64,000 bases of DNA. It comes from Halovenus halobia. GTDB lineage: Archaea; Halobacteriota; Halobacteria; Halobacteriales; Haloarculaceae. Made by a program: the position numbers and the translations under genes. Each line of letters opens with the position of its first letter. The stretch's first letter is position 1. The notes under the pieces are model-generated. The model was not told where the DNA came from. It saw only the letters and a list, made by a program, of their open reading frames with translations, and did not search any database. The DNA is taken from the NCBI RefSeq assembly GCF_051414135.1, contig NZ_JBLKOA010000001.1, positions 186,001-250,000 on the forward strand, written 5' to 3'. Positions 25,475-33,044 of this stretch are shown here, in pieces.

Positions 25475-25993
25475 ATGAGCGCACAAAAGCTACTGACGAT
25501 CGCAGCGGTGTCGGCACTACTGTTTGGCGGCGTCGCCGCCGTCAGTGCGGCCGACTCAGGCGCAATGGGCGCAGAGAACGCATCGACCGACCAGGTCCCG
25601 GACGAAGCACTGGCACAGAACACGGAGGACGCAGACGCGGGAGCCGAGAACGCGGACAGTGACATGCCTGCACAGGCGGGCGGCGCAGAAAACGGCTCCA
25701 ACGCGGCTGACCGCTCGAACACTGTTGGCCCGAGTGACGGCCTTCCCGAGCAAGTCCCCGAGCACGTGAGCGAGATTCACAGCGCAATCGAGTCGTTCCT
25801 CAACGACACGATTGCCAACCTCGGCGAAACTATCTCGAGCATCTTCGACTCGTCCGCGGACGCGAGCGAGGACGCTGGTAACGCTGACGGTGAAGAGATG
25901 AGCGACGAGGAAATGAGTGATGACGAGCAGATGGACGACGAGAAACTGGACGACGGCAACGAGACGGCTGCTCCCGCTGATGTCCCCGCATAA
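25475..25993 (+). CDS. Secreted, highly acidic small protein
   Basis: A 172-residue protein with a signal peptide (MSAQKLLTIAAVSALLFGGV) and likely cleavage near VSAAD. The mature part is Ala/Asn/Asp/Glu-rich and low in complexity, with one amphipathic stretch around residues 90-115 (HSAIESFLNDTIANLGETIS). It ends in a Met-punctuated acidic tail (EEMSDEEMSDDEQMDD). The start at 25475 is chosen because the signal begins there. No family is recognised. It precedes a lipoprotein gene by 42 nt, so the two may be co-expressed. Confidence 0.72.
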   Translation: MSAQKLLTIAAVSALLFGGVAAVSAADSGAMGAENASTDQVPDEALAQNTEDADAGAENADSDMPAQAGGAENGSNAADRSNTVGPSDGLPEQVPEHVSEIHSAIESFLNDTIANLGETISSIFDSSADASEDAGNADGEEMSDEEMSDDEQMDDEKLDDGNETAAPADVPA

Positions 25994-26035
25994 TTACCAA
26001 GGGTCATCCGTTTCAAACTCTAATAACTGATACAC

Positions 26036-26707
26036 ATGACAGACTATACTATGGACAGACGGACGTATCTCGCAGGGCTCGGCGCAGCAGGCGTCGCTGG
26101 CCTTGCGGGCTGTTCCGGCGGCACTGCAGCAGCAACAGGAACACTCGCGACAGCCGTAACCGACCAGCCCGGCGACATCGCAGACTTCGAGTCCTGTGTC
26201 GTCACGATAGTCGGCATCTGGCTCGCCCCTGCCGGTGAGCAGAGCTCCGACGACGGTGAGAACACGACCGAAGACGGTGGCGAGAACACGACTGAAGACG
26301 GTGAGAGCGAGGAGGGCGGCCGCGAGTACATCGAGTTCGACGAGCCACAGGAGGCTGACCTCGTCGAACTGCAGGGCGAGAGTACCCAGTTGATCGACGA
26401 GCGCGAGCTCGAGGTGGACGAGTACTCCTTCATGCAACTGGACACCGATGGCGTCGAAGCGACGCTCGACAACGGTGAGTCCGCAACCGTCGAGGTTCCC
26501 GGCAACGCACCGCTGAAGTTCAACAAGGCCTTCGAGATTCGAGCCAACACCCGGACGACGTTCACGGCCGACTTCACGCCGGTCAAACGCGGGCGTTCCG
26601 GCAGCTACAATCTCCAGCCGGTCGCACGCGGCGTAACCGTCGAGTACGAACAAATCGAGAGCGAGTCGAACGGCAACGAGACTGAACAGAACGAAACCGA
26701 GCAGTAA
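26036..26707 (+). CDS. DUF4382 domain lipoprotein
   Basis: A 223-residue exported lipoprotein. It has a twin-arginine-like signal (DRRTYLAGLGAAGVAGLAGC, residues 7-26) with the lipobox Cys at 26. The DUF4382 core starts at TGTLATAVTDQPGDIADFES and continues through VTIVGIWLAP to FTADFTPVKRGRSGSYNLQP. An acidic linker contains two copies of an 8-residue repeat, and the C-terminus is Glu/Asn-rich. DUF4382 proteins are surface-exposed with unknown roles. A start at 26051 (MDRRTYLAG) is an alternative. Confidence 0.86.
   Translation: MTDYTMDRRTYLAGLGAAGVAGLAGCSGGTAAATGTLATAVTDQPGDIADFESCVVTIVGIWLAPAGEQSSDDGENTTEDGGENTTEDGESEEGGREYIEFDEPQEADLVELQGESTQLIDERELEVDEYSFMQLDTDGVEATLDNGESATVEVPGNAPLKFNKAFEIRANTRTTFTADFTPVKRGRSGSYNLQPVARGVTVEYEQIESESNGNETEQNETEQ
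26258..26305 (+). repeat. Two tandem 24-bp units within the DUF4382 lipoprotein gene
   Basis: Units at 26258-26281 and 26282-26305 differ at only a few positions and each encodes ENTTEDG plus one residue. The repeat lengthens an acidic linker between the first two strands of the DUF4382 domain. Being in frame, it can expand or contract without breaking the gene. Confidence 0.8.
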
Positions 26708-26759
26708 GAGTTTCCGCTGGCGCTTTTTTCAGGTAGTCGTCAAAAACGTCCCGAGTAGC

Positions 26760-28667
26760 TCAGGCTTCTTCGGGCATCACGGCCGAACTCCCGAGTTCTT
26801 CGTCGATTTCGGCGTCAGCCATCTTTTCGACGAGCGCTTCGATAACTTCCTCGCGCATTCCGCTGACGAACTTGATCGACCCGACAACGAGGTGGCCGCC
26901 ACCGCTGACGCCCGCGCCCTCGACATCCTCTTTCAGTTCTGCGACCATCTCCGGGATATCCAGTCGGACGCCGTCGGAGCGGAGCACTGCAAAGTCAGGC
27001 CCGAACCCGATGGTGATGACTGGGTCGCCAGTCTCGGCAACCTTCTTGTCGTGAATTTTGCCGGTCGTCTTTCCGGGTGCCGGGTAGGTGAATCGGCGGG
27101 CGTGTTTCTCCACGTCGATCCGGTAGAGGCGCGCGCCGTTGTCGAGGTCTTCCTCGGTGACGTGTTGCATCGCCGCGTCGAGTTGGTTGTCGACGTCGCG
27201 GGCGGCCCGCTCGCTGAGGAGGTCGACCACGCGCTCGTGGCGGTCACGGTCCTCACAGTTGACGTTCAGGAGGTCGTTGACGTACTCCCGACCGTCGTTG
27301 TATCGGAGCCAATAGGTTGCGTAATCGAGTGCTTCGCCGATGTCGCGAAGGTCTGGCGTCTCGTAGCCCTCTTCAGCCGCGAGGTCGAGATAGTCGTCCA
27401 TTGCCTCGCCTTCCGAGCGGTCCGCAATGCCGGCAACGGCAGGGACGTGTCGGAGTTCGTCGGTGATCTCTGGGTCGATCATCCGCGCAATCTCGACACA
27501 CATCATCCCGGTCGTGATTCGGTAATCCTCGTCGTGCAGGTACGGATTGACGTGGTGTTCGGCGAACTGCTGGACTGCGTCCGGGTCTGGGTGGTGGTGG
27601 TCGACCACGAGAATTGGCACGTCGTAGTGTGCGAGATTCTCGTAGGCTGGCGTGTCTTCCTCGGTACTCCCGTTGTCGAGCATCAGGAACAGGGGGAGCT
27701 TCTGGCCGTGTCGGTTGCGGTTCTCTAGAGCGAAGTTGAGGTCTCGCGTCACGTCTTCGAGTTCGTAGTACGGCGCTTTGCTCGGCAGTCGTTTGAGGAG
27801 GTGACGCGGTGCCTCGGGGTCCTCCCACGTCTGCTCGATGAACCGCTCGAGTGCGTACTGCAGCGGGACACTCGCACAGAGTCCGTCACCGTCGGCGTGG
27901 TGGCGAATTCTGATTGGGCGGCCCGAGAGCACAGTTTCTCGCAGCCGCGTCGCCACCGCCGAGAGGTCGTCGCGGAGTTTCTCGAAGGCAGGCCATTCGA
28001 CCAGCGGCTCGACGTCGGCGGCACCAATCGCGTCACTGCTCGTGAGGTCGTCCTCTACCTGTTCGGCTGCCTCACCAGCGAGTACGCTCAGGTTATCGAC
28101 TTCGAGCTGGTGTGCGCCGTCGCGCTGTTCGACGGTGCCGGTCACGCGAACGTAATCGTCCAGTTCAACTTCAGGGTACGCTCGGACGCCTGCCTCCTCG
28201 AAGGCGGCACACGGAACGACTCGGTTTGGCGTACGGACCTGGAAGATGGTTGGGCCGCCGGTCTGTTTGATCTGGACGACCTGCCCGTCGAGATGTGCCT
28301 GTTCGCCAGCAATCTCCCCGAAATCGACGGTCACTGCACGAGTCCCCGGACCGACCGGTTCTGTCTCGTACTCGGCGACCTGCACTTCGATGAAACTGAT
28401 ATCGCCGTCCTCCCGAACCGCGTCAAGTTCGACGATCAGCTCGTCGGCGACATCGTAGGTGCCGATAAGATTCGAGTTATGGACGAGCCCAGAGAGCTGC
28501 TCGGAGATATCGACGAAGACGCCGTATTCGACAACGCCGTTGACTGTCGCATGATACTTGTTACCTGTTTCAACGTCCTCTACGCCACACTGAGAATCGA
28601 GATCGTAGACGACAGTGGAGCGATCGAGGTCGGTACCGTCCTCCCCGGTACCATTGGGTGTAGACAT
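26760..28667 (-). CDS. DHH family phosphoesterase with N-terminal S1 and OB domains (archaeal RecJ-like)
   Basis: A 635-residue protein. In order: an S1 RNA-binding domain (about 20-90; KYHATVNGVVEYGVFVDISE), an OB-fold nucleic-acid domain (about 110-200; LDGQVVQIKQTGGPTIFQVR), a DHH phosphoesterase core (about 240-480) with HHADGDG and VVDHHHPD, and a C-terminal DHHA1 domain with GGGHLVVGSIKF. Archaeal relatives are RecJ-like 5'-3' exonucleases acting on DNA or RNA; the S1 domain suggests an RNA substrate. The start at 28667 (MSTPNGTGEDG) is chosen because the upstream extension is basic and not conserved-looking. Divergent from ribL. Confidence 0.9.
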   Translation of the reverse strand: MSTPNGTGEDGTDLDRSTVVYDLDSQCGVEDVETGNKYHATVNGVVEYGVFVDISEQLSGLVHNSNLIGTYDVADELIVELDAVREDGDISFIEVQVAEYETEPVGPGTRAVTVDFGEIAGEQAHLDGQVVQIKQTGGPTIFQVRTPNRVVPCAAFEEAGVRAYPEVELDDYVRVTGTVEQRDGAHQLEVDNLSVLAGEAAEQVEDDLTSSDAIGAADVEPLVEWPAFEKLRDDLSAVATRLRETVLSGRPIRIRHHADGDGLCASVPLQYALERFIEQTWEDPEAPRHLLKRLPSKAPYYELEDVTRDLNFALENRNRHGQKLPLFLMLDNGSTEEDTPAYENLAHYDVPILVVDHHHPDPDAVQQFAEHHVNPYLHDEDYRITTGMMCVEIARMIDPEITDELRHVPAVAGIADRSEGEAMDDYLDLAAEEGYETPDLRDIGEALDYATYWLRYNDGREYVNDLLNVNCEDRDRHERVVDLLSERAARDVDNQLDAAMQHVTEEDLDNGARLYRIDVEKHARRFTYPAPGKTTGKIHDKKVAETGDPVITIGFGPDFAVLRSDGVRLDIPEMVAELKEDVEGAGVSGGGHLVVGSIKFVSGMREEVIEALVEKMADAEIDEELGSSAVMPEEA

Positions 28668-28843
28668 ATGCACCATGTACGACGTTATCAGGTTTTTACT
28701 CTTCGATTCGGAACGCTTAGAAGGCGGCAGTCCCGACTGACGGCTATGCGACGCCTTCGGGGACTCTGTCCCGGCGGTACCGAGCCCATCTGGGACGGCG
28801 ACCACACCACGGCAACAGGACGGGGGCTTCCCGGTGAGTGCCG

Positions 28844-29269
28844 ATGAGACCGGTGGTCGCTCAGGGGACCTTCGATATCCTTCACCCCGGCCACGTTCAC
28901 TACCTTCGAGAAGCCAAAGCCATGGGTGACCGCCTCCACGTCATCGTCGCCCGCGAGACGAACGTGACACACAAAGCCGCGCCTGTTGTGCCCGAACGAC
29001 AGCGCGTCGAGATGGTCGAGGCGCTGGACCCCGTCGACGACGCCCGACTCGGTGACCCCGACGATATCTTCGTCCCGATTGAAGCAATTGACCCTGCGGT
29101 TATCGCACTGGGTCACGACCAGCACCACGATATCGAGAAACTCGAGAGTCAACTCGCCGACCGCGGTCTCGACTGTGCTGTCGAGCGCGTCTCCGGCCGG
29201 GCAGCAGGCGCAGACGAACTCCTCTCTAGCGGGCGAATTATCGACCGCATCCTCGAACAGCGCGGTTAG
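28844..29269 (+). CDS. ribL: Archaeal FAD synthetase (FMN adenylyltransferase)
   Basis: A 141-residue nucleotidyltransferase with the cytidylyltransferase-like signature GTFDILHPGHVHYLREA (residues 8-24) containing the HxGH site. It matches the archaeal RibL type, which transfers AMP from ATP to FMN to make FAD. A glycerol-3-phosphate cytidylyltransferase is the nearest alternative. The start at 28844 is supported by GGTGAG six bases upstream. Its stop overlaps the convergent lipoprotein stop by 4 nt (TTAG, 29266-29269). FAD is the cofactor of nadB and the FAD oxidoreductase in this window. Confidence 0.86.
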   Translation: MRPVVAQGTFDILHPGHVHYLREAKAMGDRLHVIVARETNVTHKAAPVVPERQRVEMVEALDPVDDARLGDPDDIFVPIEAIDPAVIALGHDQHHDIEKLESQLADRGLDCAVERVSGRAAGADELLSSGRIIDRILEQRG

Positions 29270-29793
29270 GGAACTTCTATCTGTAACAGCGGCGCGGCCC
29301 ACAGCACCTGGTCCCCGTCGACTAGTTCGAGTCTGTACTCGCCCAGCCCAGTTTTCTGTCCGTTGGCGTTGAGGGTCCGGCCCGCGATTTCGATTTCGAT
29401 CAGGTCGTCTTGGGTCTCTTCTGTTGGGCTGATTGCGAGCGAAAACTGCGCGCCCTCGCCGAGCGGAATCGGGTCGCCAGTCTGGTCGTACACTCGAACG
29501 TCGTAGGAGGTCCAGCGACCTTCCGGGACGTCCATGGGCTGTTGGTGCCAGTGGCTGTTCGACAGTTTTCCGTGCCAGTGAATCTGGACGAGGCGTGTGT
29601 CTGAATCGCCTTCGTAGATTTCTACCGGAAATGACGACCTCAGTGTTGTCTCACCGACCTGTGGCCCCTCCGTGCCGCTGTCCGGTTGGTCCTCACCGCC
29701 ACTCTCCGACTCGGGGCTGGAGCTCGTACAGCCCGCGAGCGCGACACCGCCGGCGAGACAGCTACCAAGCAGGTGCCGTCGAGAGAGTATCAT
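29266..29793 (-). CDS. Tat lipoprotein with a His/Trp-rich motif, unknown function
   Basis: A 175-residue exported protein. It has a twin-arginine signal (SRRHLLGSCLAGGVALAGC, residues 4-22) with lipobox Cys22. An acidic linker follows and then a beta-rich domain. A His/Trp cluster (HWHGKLSNSHWHQQP, about residues 72-86) could bind a metal such as copper or zinc. The C-terminal strands (GEYRLELVDGDQVLWAAP) are those of a small beta sandwich. No family is recognised. The nearest promoter-like sequence is not obvious. Confidence 0.8.
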   Translation of the reverse strand: MILSRRHLLGSCLAGGVALAGCTSSSPESESGGEDQPDSGTEGPQVGETTLRSSFPVEIYEGDSDTRLVQIHWHGKLSNSHWHQQPMDVPEGRWTSYDVRVYDQTGDPIPLGEGAQFSLAISPTEETQDDLIEIEIAGRTLNANGQKTGLGEYRLELVDGDQVLWAAPLLQIEVP

Positions 29794-29945
29794 CGTATCG
29801 GAACTTGTGTGTCGGCAAATAGATAACTTTCGCAGACTGACGATAGCGATGCACAGCCGGCACTGGAAGCGCCCACCGCAGTAACTCCATACCGCACTGG
29901 CAGGCGACCGGGGAGGTTTTGAGCGTCGAACGGCTACCAGTTCGT

Positions 29946-31667
29946 ATGCACGACCCGGCCACTCTCGACGTAACTATCGTCGACGGCTACGTCGACGAGC
30001 CGGCACACTTCGGCGTTCCGCCGTACATCTCGACATATCCGCGGTACACTGCCGGCGCGCTCGTCGACGCCGGTGTCGAACAGGATTCGATTCGATATCT
30101 CACTATCGACGCCCTTCGCGAGGAGCGCTCGCGCTGGCAGCAGGTCGAAGAGGCTGACTTGCTCATCTACGTCGGCGGAATGACAGTCCCCGGCAAGTAC
30201 GTTGGCGGCACACCAGCCGAACCTGACGAAGTGAAGCGACTGGCCTGGACCGCAGAGGGAACGACACTGATGGGCGGCCCAGTTCGATTCGGCGTCGGCG
30301 ACGAAAATTCCGGCGCGCAAGATATGGAACGCGACGACCTCGATTACGATTTCGTCGCGAAAGGCGACATCGAGGCCGCCGCCTACGACCTCGTCCACGG
30401 TGGGATGGAAGGCTTTAGCAACCGGATGCGGGACAACGAGGAAATCACACGGTGGGCGAGCAAGGGCGCATTCGTTGTCGAACAACACCCCAACCACCCC
30501 GAGTATCTCATCGCAGAGATGGAGACCTCCCGTGGCTGTCCGTACCGGTGTTCGTTCTGTACCGAACCGCTCTACGGCGCGGACCCGAGTTTCCGGAGTC
30601 CCGACTCTGTCGTCGGCGAGGTCGCGGCGCTGGCCGACCACGGCGTCCGGGACTTCCGACTGGGCCGGCAGGCAGATATTCTCGCCTACGGCGGCGACGG
30701 CGAAGCACCGAACCCCGAGGCGTTGCGAGAACTCTACGGCGGCATTCGCGAGGCAGTGCCGGACCTGCGGACGCTTCATCTGGACAATATGAACCCGATT
30801 ACGATTGTCCGGTGGCCGGAGAAATCCCGCGAGGGAATCCGGATTATCGCCGAACACAACACGCCCGGCGACACTGCAGCGTTCGGGCTGGAGTCAGCCG
30901 ACCCCGTCGTTCAGGAGAAGAACAACCTCAACGTCAGCGCCGAGGAGTGTTTCCGCGCAGTGAAGATTGTTAACGAGGAGGCCGGCTGGCGGCCGGGAGG
31001 TGCGGGGGACCCCCGGACCTCCGGACGCGACAGTGCCCCGAACTTCGGCTCCGACGCTGCCCAGCGACTGCCGAAACTGTTGCCGGGAATCAACCTCGTT
31101 CACGGCCTGATGGGCGAACGCAGGGAGAGTTTCCAGCACAACAAGGACTTCCTGCAGCGGGTCTACGACGAGGGGCTGATGTTGCGGCGCATCAACATCC
31201 GGCAGGTGATGGCCTTCGATGGCACCGAGATGTCCGATACCGGCGCGGAGATTGCCAACGACCACAAGAAACTGTTCAAGCAGTACAAACAGGAGGTCCG
31301 GGAGACAATCGACAACCCGATGCTCAAGCGGGTTGCCCCGCCGGGCACAGTGCTTGAAGACGTCCACCTTGAATATCACCAGGACGGCAAGACTTTTGGC
31401 CGCCAACTCGGCACCTACCCGCTGCTGGTCGCAATTCCGGGCGAGCGCCCGCTGGGTGAGATACTCGATGTCGCGGTGACTGCCCACGGCTATCGCTCGA
31501 TTACTGGCGTCCCCTACCCACTGGACCTGAACGACGCCTCGATGGACGAACTGACCGCGATTCCTGGCGTCGGCAGCCAGACTGCGGGCGATATTGTCGT
31601 CGATCGGCCCCACGACTCCCTTCCCGACGTTGCACCACTGTCGAAGTTCGCCCACACCCACGAGTGA
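29946..31667 (+). CDS. Radical SAM protein with C-terminal helix-hairpin-helix (COG1031 type)
   Basis: A 573-residue protein. The N-terminal domain (about 1-190) resembles the cobalamin-binding/Rossmann part of some radical SAM enzymes. The 4Fe-4S site is at CPYRCSFC (about residues 198-205), preceded by METSRG. The C-terminal 60 residues contain a helix-hairpin-helix (ELTAIPGVGSQTAGDI), a nucleic-acid-binding motif. This combination corresponds to an uncharacterised archaeal family (COG1031), and modification of a nucleic acid is a reasonable guess. The start at 29946 (MHDPATLDVTIVDGY) is the second in-frame start and fits the fold. It precedes the nad operon by 246 bp. Confidence 0.88.
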   Translation: MHDPATLDVTIVDGYVDEPAHFGVPPYISTYPRYTAGALVDAGVEQDSIRYLTIDALREERSRWQQVEEADLLIYVGGMTVPGKYVGGTPAEPDEVKRLAWTAEGTTLMGGPVRFGVGDENSGAQDMERDDLDYDFVAKGDIEAAAYDLVHGGMEGFSNRMRDNEEITRWASKGAFVVEQHPNHPEYLIAEMETSRGCPYRCSFCTEPLYGADPSFRSPDSVVGEVAALADHGVRDFRLGRQADILAYGGDGEAPNPEALRELYGGIREAVPDLRTLHLDNMNPITIVRWPEKSREGIRIIAEHNTPGDTAAFGLESADPVVQEKNNLNVSAEECFRAVKIVNEEAGWRPGGAGDPRTSGRDSAPNFGSDAAQRLPKLLPGINLVHGLMGERRESFQHNKDFLQRVYDEGLMLRRINIRQVMAFDGTEMSDTGAEIANDHKKLFKQYKQEVRETIDNPMLKRVAPPGTVLEDVHLEYHQDGKTFGRQLGTYPLLVAIPGERPLGEILDVAVTAHGYRSITGVPYPLDLNDASMDELTAIPGVGSQTAGDIVVDRPHDSLPDVAPLSKFAHTHE

Positions 31668-31913
31668 GTGTCGGTGACACCCGTGGCCGCCCAGCGTTGC
31701 GAACGACGCTCTCCCGACGATTGAAAACTTTTAACAACGAATAGAAGTTTCACTACGGAAACGGTATATTGTATTCCGTGAGTGACCGATTGCAGCCGGA
31801 GCACGAATTCCAGTGTCGGTCTTTGGAGACAAAAATTCACTCATAACTAACTATTGAATACAAAATCTTTTCATAGACAGGGTTCGTATAGACGTACTAG
31901 AAGGTGACATAGC
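31668..31913 (+). promoter_or_regulatory. nadABC upstream control region
   Basis: A 246-bp non-coding region. A Shine-Dalgarno AGGTGA (31902-31907) sits 6 nt before the GTG at 31914 and decides that start; the ATG at 31923 would be 15 nt away. An 8-bp inverted repeat, TTGTATTC (31769-31776) and GAATACAA (31856-31863), is spaced 80 bp apart and could serve a repressor acting by looping. AT-rich stretches near 31840-31875 are promoter candidates. Confidence 0.5.
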
Positions 31914-33044
31914 GTGCCAGAGATGGAAACCGCGGCGTTCGAGACCGACCTGAGCCTGTTCAAGTACGATAATCTGGAGCAGTTGCCACCGAGTTATCGC
32001 AACCTCGACGAAGACGAGCGCACCAAGCGTATCGAGGCCGCACTCGAGGAGTTGGGTGACGATGTCGTCATCCTGGGGCACAACTACCAGCGCCGGGAAA
32101 TCGTCGAACACGCGGATTTCATCGGCGACTCTTACCAACTGAGCCAGGAGGCCGCCAACGCCGACGCCGAGTACGTAATCTTCGGCGGCGTGACGTTCAT
32201 GGCTGAATCGGCCGACATCATCACGGACGACGAGCAGTCGGTTATCCTGCCGTCGATGGAGGCCTCCTGTCCGATGGCGGGCATGGCCGAAGCCCTGCAG
32301 GTTGACGACGCGTGGGCCGAAATCACCGCCGAAACTGACGAGAACATCATCCCAATCACCTACATGAACTCGTATGCAGACCTGAAGGCGTTCTGTGCCG
32401 AGCAGGGCGGTCTGGTCTGCACCTCCTCGAACGCCCACAAGGCCTTCGAGTACGCGTTCGACAAGGGTGACAAAGTACTGTTCTTGCCCGACAAACACCT
32501 CGGCGAGAACACCGCTCACCGACTGGGGATGGAAGACGAAACTGTCGAGTGGGACCCGTGGGACCCAGAGAGCAAGGACGCGAGCAAAGTAGTCGACAAC
32601 GACATCATCCTCTGGGAGGGCTACTGCCAGGTTCACGAGCGATTCCGGACCGACCACATCGACCAGGTCCGCGCAGAGAACCCCGGCGCGAACGTCGTCG
32701 TCCACCCCGAGTGCCGCCGAGAGGTAGTCGAAGCAGCCGATGTCGTTGGGTCGACGTCGACCATCTGCGAGACGGTTGCGGAGGCAGACCCCGGCGAGAC
32801 GTGGGCCATCGGTACCGAGGTTCACCTGACGAACCACCTGAGCCGCTGGCACCCTGACGTGAACGTGATTCCGCTCTGTGGCGACGCGTGCATGGACTGC
32901 AACGCGATGCGCCAGATTGACCCGAACTACCTCACCTGGGTGCTCGAAGAACTCACCGAGGGCCGCGAGCGCAACGTCATCGAGGTCGCGCCAGAGGAGA
33001 AGGAACTCGCACAGGTTGCCCTCGACCGAATGCTCGAAATATGA
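31914..33044 (+). CDS. nadA: Quinolinate synthase A
   Basis: A 376-residue enzyme that condenses iminoaspartate with dihydroxyacetone phosphate to quinolinate, the second step of de novo NAD synthesis. The three cluster-ligand cysteines are visible in EASCPMAG, HPECRREV and CMDCNAM, with the substrate-binding stretch GHNYQRREIV near residue 55 and TSSNAHKAFEYAF. It binds an oxygen-sensitive 4Fe-4S cluster. The GTG start is set by the upstream SD. First gene of nadA-nadB-nadC, with a 4-nt ATGA overlap with nadB. Confidence 0.96.
   Translation: MPEMETAAFETDLSLFKYDNLEQLPPSYRNLDEDERTKRIEAALEELGDDVVILGHNYQRREIVEHADFIGDSYQLSQEAANADAEYVIFGGVTFMAESADIITDDEQSVILPSMEASCPMAGMAEALQVDDAWAEITAETDENIIPITYMNSYADLKAFCAEQGGLVCTSSNAHKAFEYAFDKGDKVLFLPDKHLGENTAHRLGMEDETVEWDPWDPESKDASKVVDNDIILWEGYCQVHERFRTDHIDQVRAENPGANVVVHPECRREVVEAADVVGSTSTICETVAEADPGETWAIGTEVHLTNHLSRWHPDVNVIPLCGDACMDCNAMRQIDPNYLTWVLEELTEGRERNVIEVAPEEKELAQVALDRMLEI

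Noticed and set aside
26258..26305. CRISPR-like or mobile repeat
   Set aside because: Only two 24-bp units in frame inside a lipoprotein gene; a coding tandem repeat, not an array. No other regularly spaced repeats were seen in the window.
27801..28847. A 348-codon plus-strand frame opposite the DHH phosphoesterase
   Set aside because: It lacks any domain and is fully covered by S1, OB and DHH motifs on the minus strand.
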